Source: Lutibacter flavus
GTDB taxonomy: Bacteria > Bacteroidota > Bacteroidia > Flavobacteriales > Flavobacteriaceae
Direction: 5' to 3'
Assembly: GCF_900188355.1 (NCBI RefSeq)
Contig: NZ_FZNX01000002.1
Location: 496,001-560,000 of the forward strand
Length of the DNA stretch: 64,000 nucleotides
In this document: piece after piece, positions 1-8,669 of the stretch
Position numbering within the stretch: the first letter of the stretch is position 1
Layout of the letters: every line of letters begins with the position of its first letter
Position numbers and translations under genes: made by a program
Notes under the pieces: model-generated
The model's input: the letters and a program-made list of their open reading frames with translations, nothing else
What the model was told of the DNA's origin: nothing
Databases searched by the model: none

Positions 1-605
1 TCTACAATAACATTTATGTTTTTTTCTTTAGCATAAGTAGCTAATTTTGAAAGGCCATCAGCAGCAGTTTTTTTCCAAACTTCAGGATCATTTGTTCCGA
101 ATAGGTTTACTCTTATTGAATGACAACCTAAAAACTGAGCCGCATCAACCCATTTTTTATGATTTTCTACAGCCTCATTTCTTTTTTCTTCTTCCATAGC
201 TGCTAAATCGCCCTCATTATCAACCATAATTAATAAATTTTGAACACCAAATGTTTCACTTTTTTCTTTTAAAGTGTTTAAAAGATCTGCCATAGCTGTT
301 TTTGAATCAGGATTCTTTTTTAATTCTTCGGTGTATAATTGACTCACATATTCAATTCCTTCAAAACCTAGTTCGCTTGCTTTTTGAGCAAAATCTAATG
401 GGCTCATTCTTCCTTCTAAAATTTCTTTATGGAGTGACCATTCAGCCAATGAGAGCTTAAAAAAAATTGAAGTATCTGCTTTTTTAATTTCTGAAACGTC
501 TTCTACCGGTTTATTTTTTTTTGAGCTATTACATGAATATAATCCAAGTATTGCAAAAATTACTATTATTAAGGTCGTTTTAAAGGGGAATTGTTTGCGT
601 ATCAT
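1..605 (-). CDS. Lipoprotein sugar phosphate isomerase/epimerase, 3' end outside window
   Basis: The reverse strand from the ATG at 605 is open to the left edge (201 codons seen). The protein begins with a basic, hydrophobic signal peptide ending in a lipobox (L-Y-S-C, lipidated Cys25), so it should be an envelope lipoprotein. The following sequence (LAEWSLHKEI, DFAQKASELGFEGIEYV, then a strand NLLIMVDNEGDL) has the pattern of AP-endonuclease-2-like TIM-barrel sugar isomerases/epimerases. It follows the AraC gene on the same strand and lies close to a second TIM-barrel isomerase at 4493, so it probably belongs to the same carbohydrate locus. The substrate cannot be told from sequence, and the C-terminal metal ligands are not visible. 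Confidence 0.8.
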   Translation of the reverse strand, partial: MIRKQFPFKTTLIIVIFAILGLYSCNSSKKNKPVEDVSEIKKADTSIFFKLSLAEWSLHKEILEGRMSPLDFAQKASELGFEGIEYVSQLYTEELKKNPDSKTAMADLLNTLKEKSETFGVQNLLIMVDNEGDLAAMEEEKRNEAVENHKKWVDAAQFLGCHSIRVNLFGTNDPEVWKKTAADGLSKLATYAKEKNINVIV

Positions 606-731
606 ATTTTATAAATTGAAGTGAATCTGTTATGTGAAAGTAAAAAATCAAATCTTGAGTTTTGTTTATTTTTATTCAGTGAAAAAATTTGAACAAAGTA
701 TGTTATTTAATTTTGATAAATTTATTGCAAG

Positions 732-1790
732 TTAAATGATTTTTTGCCTGAATTCCAAAGGGGTGCACTTTTCATGTCGTTTAAAAATAGTTGAAAAGTA
801 TTGACTTGTAGCGAATCCGCAACTATAGGCAACTTCAGCAATGCTTAAATTTTTATTTTCCATTAATATATTTTTAGCCATTTCAACTCGTTTCATACTA
901 AGATATCTCATTGGAGTTAGGTTAGTTAGTTGTTTGCAATGATGTGTAAACCTTGTGATTCCTACGCCTGCAGATTTAGCCATTAGTTCAATAGTCCAAG
1001 CTTCTGGAAGGTTGTTTTTTAATTCATTTAGAAATAATTTAACACTTCTGGAGCTATCTGTAAGTGATTCATTTAAAACGACTTCATTAGTATTTAATAA
1101 GTCTAGTAATAGTATTAGAAGATAATTAACTAGCAATCTGATTCTTGAAGAATTACTCCCTTCATTATCAGTATCAACGGCTTCTCCAATTCTTTTAAAG
1201 CAATCTCTAATTTTTTTATCAGCCTTCCAAAGCCATTTTTCATTTTGTCTTAAAATAGTAGTAAGTCTTAAAAGGTCATTTGGCGCAAGCATGATCCAAT
1301 CTGGCCAATCCCAATTTTGATGCGGTCTTCTTACATCTAAATCTATAATTACCCAATAAAATTTCCCCATTCCAATGGATGGATTCCCAACTTTATGTGC
1401 TTCCCATGGGCGAGTGATTGTTAGGTGGTTAGGTGATAATTCTAATTCTTTATTTTCTTGTGAATATGGCATTGTGCCTGATTCTAAAAAGTGAATTTCA
1501 ATTCCTTCATTTCTGTGCCAATCTAATCCCCAATCTTGTGGTTCATTTGCATCCCAATAGCCTACGCTATTTAGACCAAGCGTATCTTCATTTAATCGGT
1601 CACCAGGATATGTATATCGGGCAAGTGCTTTAAACTTTAATTTTTTTCTTTTAACTGCATCAACCAATGGTAAGCACGTGTCTGCATGGTACACAACTCC
1701 ATCGGCTTCATAAGGTTGAATTTTCTGTATATTTATTTTCACTGAAAAAATTTGAACATTATTAATATGCAAAATACATAATTTGGACAT
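732..1790 (-). CDS. AraC family transcriptional regulator
   Basis: 352 residues. Residues about 70-150 look like a cupin-type sensor domain (EIHFLESGTMPYS, LTITRPWEAHKVG). The C-terminal 100 residues are a typical AraC/XylS double helix-turn-helix: IELMAKSAGVGITRFTHHCK, then LSIAEVAYSCGFATSQYFST and FKRHEKCTPLEFRQK. It is divergent from the GMC oxidoreductase operon across a 237-bp gap and is the natural candidate for its activator, responding to a sugar or derivative. The gap contains palindromes that look more like LacI-family than AraC operators. The start is the first ATG. No better start is apparent, because the next Met is about 100 residues further in. Confidence 0.85.
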   Translation of the reverse strand: MSKLCILHINNVQIFSVKINIQKIQPYEADGVVYHADTCLPLVDAVKRKKLKFKALARYTYPGDRLNEDTLGLNSVGYWDANEPQDWGLDWHRNEGIEIHFLESGTMPYSQENKELELSPNHLTITRPWEAHKVGNPSIGMGKFYWVIIDLDVRRPHQNWDWPDWIMLAPNDLLRLTTILRQNEKWLWKADKKIRDCFKRIGEAVDTDNEGSNSSRIRLLVNYLLILLLDLLNTNEVVLNESLTDSSRSVKLFLNELKNNLPEAWTIELMAKSAGVGITRFTHHCKQLTNLTPMRYLSMKRVEMAKNILMENKNLSIAEVAYSCGFATSQYFSTIFKRHEKCTPLEFRQKII

Positions 1791-1876
1791 TAATAATATA
1801 TTCTTTCTTAAATTTATTTGATTATTTGGATTCGGATTTAAAAATTTAATTTAAAAAAATTGATGAAATTTCTTTT

Positions 1877-1911
1877 CGAAAACGTTTTCGCTTTTACCGA
1901 AAACGTTTTCG
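1877..1911. promoter_or_regulatory. Pair of identical 14-bp palindromic operators
   Basis: The perfect palindrome CGAAAACGTTTTCG occurs at 1877-1890 and again at 1898-1911. The centres are 21 bp apart, two helical turns, so two dimers would bind the same face. The CG-centred, A/T-armed form is typical of LacI/GalR-family operators. It sits about 120 bp before the GMC oxidoreductase start and 87 bp from the divergent AraC start. No LacI-type gene is in the window, so the regulator is unknown. Confidence 0.75.
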
Positions 1912-2027
1912 ATAGAAAAGAGACCAACTAAAGAAAGTTTTGTATGTACTTTAGAATATGGGAATTAGATATTTTTTATAGCAGTATTTGCTATCGTTTT
2001 TAACACTTTAATTTTTGAATATTTAAA

Positions 2028-3740
2028 ATGAATGAAAATTTAACAACAAATAGCATTGAAAGTTTTGATGCGATTGTAATTGGAACTGGAATTAGCGGCG
2101 GTTGGGCAGCAAAGGAACTCTGTGAAAACGGATTGAAGACATTGGTACTTGAACGAGGAAGAATGGTTAAACATATTGAGGATTATCCAACAATGAATAT
2201 GGATCCTTGGGATTTTGAACATAGAGGCAAAAAAAACCCAAAAGAACTTGAGCGTCAGCAAGTACAAAATAGATCGGGTTATACCACAAGACCTGATACC
2301 AAGCATTGGTTTGTTGATGACATTAAGCATCCTTATAGTGAAGAAAAAAGATTCGACTGGATGAGAGGATATCATGTAGGAGGTAGATCTATAATGTGGG
2401 GTAGACATTCTTATAGATGGAGTGATTTAGATTTTGAAGCCAATAAAAAGGATGGTCATGGTGTAGATTGGCCTATTCGCTATAATGATATTTCAAAATG
2501 GTACGATAAAGTAGAAGAATTTATTGGTGTATCAGGCGAGAATTTAGGACTTCCGCAATTACCTGATGGTAAATTATCAGAGCCAATGGAGTTAAATTGT
2601 GTTGAGCAAGATTTAAGAAAAAGTATGGCAGAAAATTTTGATGGTCGTGTTTTAACTATGGGTAGAATTGCACATAAAACTGGAAATGCAATTCACGAAG
2701 GAAGGTCTAATTGTCAATATAGAAATAGATGTATGAGAGGTTGTCCGTTTGGAGGTTACTTTAGTAGTAATTCTTCAACTTTACCAGCTGCAGACAGAAC
2801 TGGAAATATGACGCTTCGTCCAAATTCCATTGCTTATGAAATTGTTTATGATGATGAAACTGGTAAAGCTTCTGGAGTAAAAATAATAGATACACTTACA
2901 AAAGAGAAAATATTTTATAAAGCTTCGATTATTTTCTGTTGTGCTTCAGCAATGGCTTCATCGGGTATTTTATTGCAATCTAAGTCAAAAAGATTTCCAA
3001 ATGGACTTGGAAATGATAGCGGTGAATTAGGACATAACATTATGGATCATCATTTTAAAGTGGGTGCATCAGCAACGGTTGAGGGTTTTGATGATAAATA
3101 TTACAAGGGAAGAAGACCAGGAGGAATTTATATTCCACGTTTTAGAAACCTTGATGAAAAAAGTGAGCAAAAAGAATTTTTAAGAGGTTATGGTTATCAA
3201 GGTTCTGCAAGCCGGTCTAATTGGCAAAGAGCAGTTTCTGAAATGAGTTATGGAGAAGATTTAAAAGAGGAACTAACAAAGCCAGGACCTTGGACAATTG
3301 GACTAACTGCTTTTGGAGAATGTTTACCATACCATGAAAACAAAGTGACTTTAAATTATGATAAATTAGATGAATGGGGATTACCAACTTTACATTTTGA
3401 TGTTGAGTATAAGGAAAATGAAATGAAAATGAGAAAGGATATGCAAGAGCAGGCTGTTGCCATGTTAAATGCCGCAGGATTTAAAGACGTTCAGGGGTAT
3501 GATGCTCCTTGCCATCCAGGAATTGGTATTCATGAAATGGGAGGCGCAAGAATGGGACATGATCCAAAAACATCTATATTAAATAAGTACAATCAAATTC
3601 ATACGGTACCTAATGTATATGTAACAGATGGAGCTTGTATGACTTCAGCCGCTTGCCAAAATCCGTCATTAACATATATGGCATTAACAGCAAGAGCGGC
3701 AAATTATGCAGCTAAAGAATTTAATAAAAACAAGAAATAG
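2028..3740 (+). CDS. GMC family oxidoreductase, large subunit of a membrane-type sugar dehydrogenase
   Basis: 570 residues. An N-terminal FAD-binding Rossmann motif (VIGTGISGGWAAKEL, about residues 17-31) is followed by the acidic strand end LVLERGR. The C-terminal GMC signature contains the catalytic-region histidine and GGARMGHDP, then TDGACMTSAACQNPSLTYMALTARAA. A Cys cluster (CQYRNRCMRGCPFGGY, about residue 230) resembles that of gluconate 2-dehydrogenase and glucoside 3-dehydrogenase large subunits. There is no signal peptide, so export could depend on the Tat-like small subunit encoded 4 bp downstream. First gene of the operon behind the paired palindromes. Likely role: FAD-dependent oxidation of a sugar or glycoside hydroxyl to a ketone. 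The exact substrate is inference. Confidence 0.88.
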   Translation: MNENLTTNSIESFDAIVIGTGISGGWAAKELCENGLKTLVLERGRMVKHIEDYPTMNMDPWDFEHRGKKNPKELERQQVQNRSGYTTRPDTKHWFVDDIKHPYSEEKRFDWMRGYHVGGRSIMWGRHSYRWSDLDFEANKKDGHGVDWPIRYNDISKWYDKVEEFIGVSGENLGLPQLPDGKLSEPMELNCVEQDLRKSMAENFDGRVLTMGRIAHKTGNAIHEGRSNCQYRNRCMRGCPFGGYFSSNSSTLPAADRTGNMTLRPNSIAYEIVYDDETGKASGVKIIDTLTKEKIFYKASIIFCCASAMASSGILLQSKSKRFPNGLGNDSGELGHNIMDHHFKVGASATVEGFDDKYYKGRRPGGIYIPRFRNLDEKSEQKEFLRGYGYQGSASRSNWQRAVSEMSYGEDLKEELTKPGPWTIGLTAFGECLPYHENKVTLNYDKLDEWGLPTLHFDVEYKENEMKMRKDMQEQAVAMLNAAGFKDVQGYDAPCHPGIGIHEMGGARMGHDPKTSILNKYNQIHTVPNVYVTDGACMTSAACQNPSLTYMALTARAANYAAKEFNKNKK

Positions 3741-3744
3741 ACTT

Positions 3745-4368
3745 ATGAAACGTAGAACAGCACTTAAAAATTTGACATTAAGTATTGGATATGCAGTTGC
3801 AGCGCCAACTTTGTTTAATATGCTTTCATCTTGTACTGCTGAAGTAGAGACATGGAAACCCATATTTTTATCTTCAAATGAAAAACATTTGGTTACGCAT
3901 TTGGTTGATATTATTTTACCATCATCAAATATTCCCGGGGCATTAGATGTAAATGTGCCTCAATTTATTGATAAAATGTATAAAGACATTGAGTTAGAGC
4001 CAAAGCAGAAAATATTTCAACAGGGGGCAGCAATTTTTAGTAAAAAGTTTGAGGATAAATTTGGAAAAAGGATTTCAGAGGTATCAAAAGAAGATATTCA
4101 TACATTATTTGATTCTTATTTTAGATTAACCGAAGAAGAACAGAAACAAGTTATGAATGAACAACGGCAATCTGAAAATGAAATAAATGAAGGCAAAAAG
4201 GAATCTTTTTTAATGTATAAATTTTTGTTTTCAGTAAGATATTATACCTTGTTTGGATATTATTCATCTGAAAAAGTAGGAACGGAAGTATTAAATTATG
4301 ATCCTGTTCCAGGAGTGTACCAAGGATGTATACCGTTAGAAGATGTTGGAAATGCTTGGTCGCTATAA
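3745..4368 (+). CDS. Gluconate 2-dehydrogenase subunit 3 family protein
   Basis: 207 residues from the ATG at 3745, just after the GMC stop. An upstream in-frame start at 3706 would overlap the GMC gene and hide the signal sequence, so it is rejected. The N-terminus (MKRRTALKNLTLSIGYAVAAP) is Tat-like without a full twin-arginine consensus, and is followed by a possible lipobox LSSC. The middle (LVTHLVDIILPSSNIPGALDVNVPQF) is the pattern of gluconate 2-dehydrogenase subunit 3 (gamma). In this family the small subunit partners a GMC FAD subunit and assists its folding or export. The adjacency supports a two-subunit periplasmic sugar dehydrogenase. Confidence 0.85.
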   Translation: MKRRTALKNLTLSIGYAVAAPTLFNMLSSCTAEVETWKPIFLSSNEKHLVTHLVDIILPSSNIPGALDVNVPQFIDKMYKDIELEPKQKIFQQGAAIFSKKFEDKFGKRISEVSKEDIHTLFDSYFRLTEEEQKQVMNEQRQSENEINEGKKESFLMYKFLFSVRYYTLFGYYSSEKVGTEVLNYDPVPGVYQGCIPLEDVGNAWSL

Positions 4369-4492
4369 GTATTTGATTACTAAAAAAATATGAAATTAAA
4401 CTCAATTACAGTCTTAGAGAGCAGAGCTTTATTACAAAGAGATAAAATTATGTCTTATAACTAACATTCCTTCAAATATTTTACAATAAAGT

Positions 4493-5428
4493 ATGGAAAG
4501 AAGATCATTCATTAAAAAAACTACTGCTTTAGCATCAGTTGCAGGTTTGGGATCTGTTGGACTAAATGCAATGAGTCTTATTTCTGAAAAAAAAATAGAT
4601 TCAAAACCAGCATTTAATTTAAATTATGCTCCGCATATTGGAATGTTTAAAAATCATTCTGGAGAAAATCCTATAGATGAAATTAATTTTATGGCTAATC
4701 AGGGATTTACAGCGTTTGAAGATAATGAAATGCGAAACAGACCTGTTGAGTTACAGAAAAAAATGGGTGAGTGTTTGTTAAAGAACAATATAAAAATGGG
4801 TGTTTTTGTTGCTCATAAAATTTATTGGAACAAACCGAGTTTTGCTAGTGGAGATTCATCACATCGCAAAGAATTTTTAACGGATATTATAAACTCAGTT
4901 GAAGTAGCAAAAAGAGTAAATGCTACTTGGATGACAGTTGTTCCAGGGCATTTAGATTTAAGGTTAGATCTAAATTACCAAACAGCAAATGTTGTTGAAT
5001 CTTTAAAGTATGCTTCTGAAATATTAGAAAAAAATAATTTAGTAATGGTTCTGGAACCATTGAATTTTTACAATCATCCAGGTCTTTTTTTAACTGAAAG
5101 TCCGCAGGCATTTCAAATTTGTAAGTCTGTAAATAGCCCTTCTTGTAAAATCTTATTTGATATTTATCATCAACAAATTCAAGAAGGAAATTTATTACCT
5201 AATATTGAAAAAACTTGGGATGAAATTGCTTATTTTCAAATTGGAGACAATCCAGGGAGAAATGAGCCAACAACGGGAGAAATCAATTATAAAAATATTT
5301 TTAAGTTTATTCATTCAAAAGGGTATAAAGGTATTTTAGGAATGGAACATGGCAATTCACTACAAGGAAAAGAAGGCGAATTAGCTGTAATTGATGCTTA
5401 TATAAAGACAGATGATTTTTTAAATTAA
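4493..5428 (+). CDS. Secreted TIM-barrel sugar isomerase (hydroxypyruvate-isomerase-like)
   Basis: 311 residues. A Tat-like leader (MERRSFIKKTTALASVAGLG) precedes a sugar-isomerase/AP-endonuclease-2 barrel. Visible elements are FMANQGFTAFEDNEM, VPGHLDLR, VLEPLNFYNHPG (a metal-ligand Glu) and CKILFDIYHQQIQEGN (Asp/His ligands), ending with GYKGILGMEHGNS. The layout matches hydroxypyruvate isomerase-like members. It is 124 bp after the dehydrogenase small subunit and 6 bp before the Gfo/Idh/MocA gene, so co-transcription is likely. In related Bacteroidota loci such enzymes act on 3-keto-sugars or 3-keto-glycosides. That assignment here is inference. Confidence 0.83.
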   Translation: MERRSFIKKTTALASVAGLGSVGLNAMSLISEKKIDSKPAFNLNYAPHIGMFKNHSGENPIDEINFMANQGFTAFEDNEMRNRPVELQKKMGECLLKNNIKMGVFVAHKIYWNKPSFASGDSSHRKEFLTDIINSVEVAKRVNATWMTVVPGHLDLRLDLNYQTANVVESLKYASEILEKNNLVMVLEPLNFYNHPGLFLTESPQAFQICKSVNSPSCKILFDIYHQQIQEGNLLPNIEKTWDEIAYFQIGDNPGRNEPTTGEINYKNIFKFIHSKGYKGILGMEHGNSLQGKEGELAVIDAYIKTDDFLN

Positions 5429-5434
5429 AAAATT

Positions 5435-6874
5435 ATGAAATCTAATACAAATAAGGGTAGAAGAAAATTTATTAAAAAAACAGCAATTGTGGCTGCCGGA
5501 ATCTCAATAGTACCTAGAGCTGTTTTAGGACGTGGATTTATAGCACCAAGTGATAAATTAAATGTTGCTGTAATTGGTGGTGGAGGTAAAGGTTATAGTG
5601 ACGCTGTTAATGTTTGGAATAAAGGAGCTTCAAATATTGCGGCAATTTGTGATGTTGATTGGAAAAGAGCTGCAAATGCATTTGAAAAATTTCCGAAGGC
5701 AAAACGATATAAAGATTTTAGAAGGTTATTTGATGAAATGACTGATATTGATGCGGTAACAGTGTCAACACCAGATCATACACATGCAGTAATTACACAT
5801 ACAGCCATGCAAATGAATAAGCATGTGTATGTTCAAAAACCTTTAACGCATAGTATTCACGAAGCAAGATTTCTAACAGAGGCTGCAAATAGATATAATA
5901 TAGTAAGCCAAATGGGAAACCAGGGAGCTTCAGGTCAAGGCGTAAAAACCATGGAAAATTGGTTTAATGCCGGAACTATTGGAAAAGTTAGTGAAGTTCA
6001 TGTGTGGACAAACAGACCCGTTTGGCCACAAGGAATTCCAACCCCAACGGATAAACCAACAATGTTAAACGGTTTGGATTGGGATAATTGGGTTGGACCG
6101 GCAAAATGGGTAGATTATCATCCGTTGTATCATCCATTTAAATGGCGAGGTTGGTGGAATTTTGGAACAGGAGCATTAGGAGATATGGGATGTCATTTAA
6201 TAGACCCTCCATTTAGAGTTTTAGGATTAGGATATCCTACAGAAGTTGAAAGCAGTATTGGTGCAATTTATTCAAAGGATTGGGTACCAGATTATTTTCC
6301 AGAATCTTGTCCGCCTTCTTCGCGAACACAGCTCAAATTTCCGGCAAGTGAAAAAAATGCTTGTGAAGTCAAAATGAATTGGACAGATGGAGGCTTGAGA
6401 CCATTTCATCCGGAGTTAATTCCTGCGGATCACTCAATTGGTGATGATGATAGTTCAAATGGAGTTATTATGATAGGTAAAGAAGGAATTATTACCTGCG
6501 GAACTTACGGTAGAAATCCGAAATTATATTTAAATTCAGGTGAAATTATTGAAGGTGATTCAGAAAATGAGCTTGTGAATTTGCCAGAAAATGGACATCC
6601 AACTTTTTGGGTTGAAGCATGTAAAGATGGATTTGGAAGCTCTAAACATAGAGAATTAACATCTTCTTTTGATTTTGCAGGGCCATTAACGGAGTCTATT
6701 TTAATGGGGAATTTGGCAATTAGAAGTTATAATTTACGTGAGAAAAGAGGAAACGGTTATAGTTATCCAGGGCGTAAAAAATTATTATGGGACGGTGTTA
6801 ATATGAGAATAACTAATTTTGAGGATGCCAATCAATTTGTAAGAAGAGAATATAGAAAAGGTTGGACTTTATAA
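5435..6874 (+). CDS. Gfo/Idh/MocA family oxidoreductase with Tat-like signal
   Basis: 479 residues. The leader GRRKFIKKTAIVAAGISIVP contains the RRKFIKK twin-arginine motif, suggesting export. The NAD(P)-binding Rossmann motif follows (LNVAVIGGGGKGYSDAV), with AAICDVDWKRA at the second strand. The family Lys motif reads VQKPLTHS, with Gln in place of the usual Glu of EKP. The C-terminal substrate domain includes WRGWWNFGTGALGDMGCHLID, typical of the exported Bacteroidota subgroup. Members of this group oxidise or reduce sugars or glycosides at C3 using a tightly bound nucleotide. Last gene of the operon. It ends one base from the convergent lipoprotein gene. Confidence 0.88.
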   Translation: MKSNTNKGRRKFIKKTAIVAAGISIVPRAVLGRGFIAPSDKLNVAVIGGGGKGYSDAVNVWNKGASNIAAICDVDWKRAANAFEKFPKAKRYKDFRRLFDEMTDIDAVTVSTPDHTHAVITHTAMQMNKHVYVQKPLTHSIHEARFLTEAANRYNIVSQMGNQGASGQGVKTMENWFNAGTIGKVSEVHVWTNRPVWPQGIPTPTDKPTMLNGLDWDNWVGPAKWVDYHPLYHPFKWRGWWNFGTGALGDMGCHLIDPPFRVLGLGYPTEVESSIGAIYSKDWVPDYFPESCPPSSRTQLKFPASEKNACEVKMNWTDGGLRPFHPELIPADHSIGDDDSSNGVIMIGKEGIITCGTYGRNPKLYLNSGEIIEGDSENELVNLPENGHPTFWVEACKDGFGSSKHRELTSSFDFAGPLTESILMGNLAIRSYNLREKRGNGYSYPGRKKLLWDGVNMRITNFEDANQFVRREYRKGWTL

Positions 6875-6875
6875 A

Positions 6876-7265
6876 CTAAAAAATTGCGATACATTTTCCA
6901 TTAATACACTCAACATTCGAAGGAGGTGAAACAGCCATACAATCAGAAATAATATTCCATTTTATGTTGTATTCATTTTCAAGTTTATTATAAAAATTCA
7001 CTTTTTCTTTTAATAGAGCAACATTAATATTGCTGCTATAGACTAAATAACTCCAAGCACCGCCACAAGGTTTACTGCCAAATGCAATAAATTCGCAAGT
7101 AGTCGTTTCTGAACAATCTTCTGAATTTATAATTTGCTCAATTTCATTTTTTAAATTTAATAATTCAAGCTTTTCTTCTTCTTGACTAGGTTCAGAGTTT
7201 TTTGAACAACTAAAAACGATTGCCATAAAGACAATCGTTTTTATAATATGTTTAAATACTTTCAT
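6876..7265 (-). CDS. Small lipoprotein of unknown function
   Basis: 129 residues. The signal peptide ends in the lipobox V-F-S-C (Cys20). The mature part has a charged, helical stretch (EEEKLELLNLKNEIEQII), then a Cys-containing compact region: EDCSETTTCEFIAFGSKPCGGAW, SDCMAV and CINGKCIAIF. The even number of cysteines suggests disulfides in the periplasm or at the surface. I do not recognise a named family with confidence. It is followed at once by the convergent oxidoreductase gene, with one base between stop codons. No neighbour suggests a function. Confidence 0.75.
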   Translation of the reverse strand: MKVFKHIIKTIVFMAIVFSCSKNSEPSQEEEKLELLNLKNEIEQIINSEDCSETTTCEFIAFGSKPCGGAWSYLVYSSNINVALLKEKVNFYNKLENEYNIKWNIISDCMAVSPPSNVECINGKCIAIF

Positions 7266-7316
7266 AACCTTAATTTAAATAGTTTTGATATTTAACTATA
7301 AAATTAACAAAATATT

Positions 7317-7727
7317 TTAGCAATATTCGTCGTAAGCTGCAGCTAAATTAGATGCAATAACTTCAGCAGGTCTTCCTTCAATGTGATGACGTTCAAGCAT
7401 ATGAACTAATACTCCATCTTTAAATAAAGCAATTGCAGGGGATGAAGGAGGAAAAGGAACCATATGGTCACGGGCAGCAGTAGTAGCTTCAGTGTCAACT
7501 CCTGCAAAAACAGTTACTAAATTGGTTGGAACTTTATCAAATTGTAATGAAACTACTGCTCCTGGACGAGCAGTACCTGCGGCACAACCACAAACAGAAT
7601 TAACTACAACTAATGTAGTTCCTTCTTTTTTTAGGGCTTCTTCAACATCTTGTGCTGTATGTAATGATGTAAAACCTGCACTTTCTAATTCTTGCTGCAT
7701 TGGTTTTACTAATTCTGGTGGATACAT
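7317..7727 (-). CDS. BrxA/BrxB family bacilliredoxin
   Basis: 136 residues, starting [14 protein letters not shown]. The thioredoxin-like fold carries the characteristic C-G-C active site in [18 protein letters not shown] (Cys52 and Cys54 region), which defines the YphP/BrxA/BrxB (DUF1094) family. Bacilliredoxins of Firmicutes remove bacillithiol from protein thiols. Many Bacteroidota carry the same proteins, consistent with low-molecular-weight thiol chemistry in these organisms. The length fits the family and the protein is cytoplasmic. A Bacteroidota -7 box lies at 7766-7773 on the same strand. Confidence 0.9.
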   Translation of the reverse strand: MYPPELVKPMQQELESAGFTSLHTAQDVEEALKKEGTTLVVVNSVCGCAAGTARPGAVVSLQFDKVPTNLVTVFAGVDTEATTAARDHMVPFPPSSPAIALFKDGVLVHMLERHHIEGRPAEVIASNLAAAYDEYC

Positions 7728-7765
7728 ATATTTTATTTTTTTAGTTATACTTTATTATAATGGTG

Positions 7766-7773
7766 CAAATATA
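7766..7773 (-). promoter_or_regulatory. -7 promoter box of the bacilliredoxin gene
   Basis: The reverse strand reads TATATTTG, a perfect match to the Bacteroidota -7 consensus TAnnTTTG, 38 bp before the ATG. The -33 TTG element is not clear (TTTAG at about the right place). Confidence 0.55.
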
Positions 7774-7889
7774 ACGGATTAAATATGAAAAGACTAAACA
7801 GGAAATTTAATTATTGGAAACATAAAAAAGTTTATAAATATTTTAACAACTGTAACATTGCTAATTTTAGGGCGTACTAATAATTCAAT

Positions 7890-7897
7890 TATCTTTG
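7890..7897 (+). promoter_or_regulatory. -7 promoter box of the J-domain gene
   Basis: TATCTTTG matches TAnnTTTG and lies 17 bp before the ATG at 7915. The upstream element is only a T-rich stretch. Confidence 0.5.
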
Positions 7898-7914
7898 CAG
7901 CACTAAAATAAATT

Positions 7915-8655
7915 ATGGGAAATTTTGTAAAATGGCTTGGCGCTGGATTAGGATTTACTTTTGGAGGGCCAATTGGAAGTGTATTAGGATATGTAGTTGG
8001 TAGTTTTATTGATGGTTTTACCACAGAGGATGTTGAACGAGCAAGAACTTATAGAACATCAGGAAGTAATTCGCAATCTGGTGATTTTGAAATTAGCTTG
8101 CTGTTATTATCTGCTGTTATTATAAAAGCAGATGGTAAAATTGATCAACGGGAGTTGTCTTATGTACGAAATCATTTTAAAAATATGTATGGTGAAGAAA
8201 GGGCGAGCCATGCTTTTAAATTATTTAATGGTTTTATAAAAAACAACAACGTTTCTACAAGACAAATTTGCATGCAAATTCGTCAAAATATGACGCATGC
8301 TTCACGGTTACAATTGGTACATTTTCTTTTTGGAATTGCAAAAGCTGATGGTATTGTTAGCGTAACAGAAGTTCATTCTATTAAAACAATAGCAGGTTAT
8401 TTATATATAAGTCAGCAAGATTTTGAATCTATAAAAGCTATGTTTTATGATAGTTCAGATAGTTCCTATCGAATTTTAGAGATTGAAAAAACGGTATCTA
8501 ATGATGAGGTTAAAAAAGCCTATAGAAAAATGGTTAAAAAATACCACCCTGATAAATTGCAACATTTAGGTGAAGAGCATGTTAAAGGTGCCGAAGATAA
8601 ATTTAAACAAGTGCAAAAAGCATACGAACATATTCAAAAAGAAAGAGGAATGTAA
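7915..8655 (+). CDS. TerB/J-domain co-chaperone (DjlA-like)
   Basis: 246 residues. A glycine-rich hydrophobic N-terminus (LGAGLGFTFGGPIGSVLGYVVGSF, about 7-30) could insert in the membrane. A TerB-like helical domain follows (about 55-165, with two acidic motifs KADGKIDQRE and KADGIVSVTE). A C-terminal J domain (about 180-246) has the diagnostic HPDK tripeptide in KKYHPDKLQHLGEE. J domains stimulate the DnaK ATPase, and the order membrane segment-TerB-J matches DjlA. The gene is followed by two structured non-coding modules and a terminator. Confidence 0.87.
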   Translation: MGNFVKWLGAGLGFTFGGPIGSVLGYVVGSFIDGFTTEDVERARTYRTSGSNSQSGDFEISLLLLSAVIIKADGKIDQRELSYVRNHFKNMYGEERASHAFKLFNGFIKNNNVSTRQICMQIRQNMTHASRLQLVHFLFGIAKADGIVSVTEVHSIKTIAGYLYISQQDFESIKAMFYDSSDSSYRILEIEKTVSNDEVKKAYRKMVKKYHPDKLQHLGEEHVKGAEDKFKQVQKAYEHIQKERGM

Positions 8656-8669
8656 TTTTTTTATTTTTT

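Noticed and set aside
1978-1994. Inverted repeat ATAGCA-N5-TGCTAT before the GMC gene as a further operator
   Set aside because: Single and short; it could be a leader hairpin. Mentioned only together with the twin palindromes.
4390-4464. 24-codon open frame between the dehydrogenase small subunit and the isomerase
   Set aside because: Short, no recognisable composition or signal; probably untranslated leader of the next gene.
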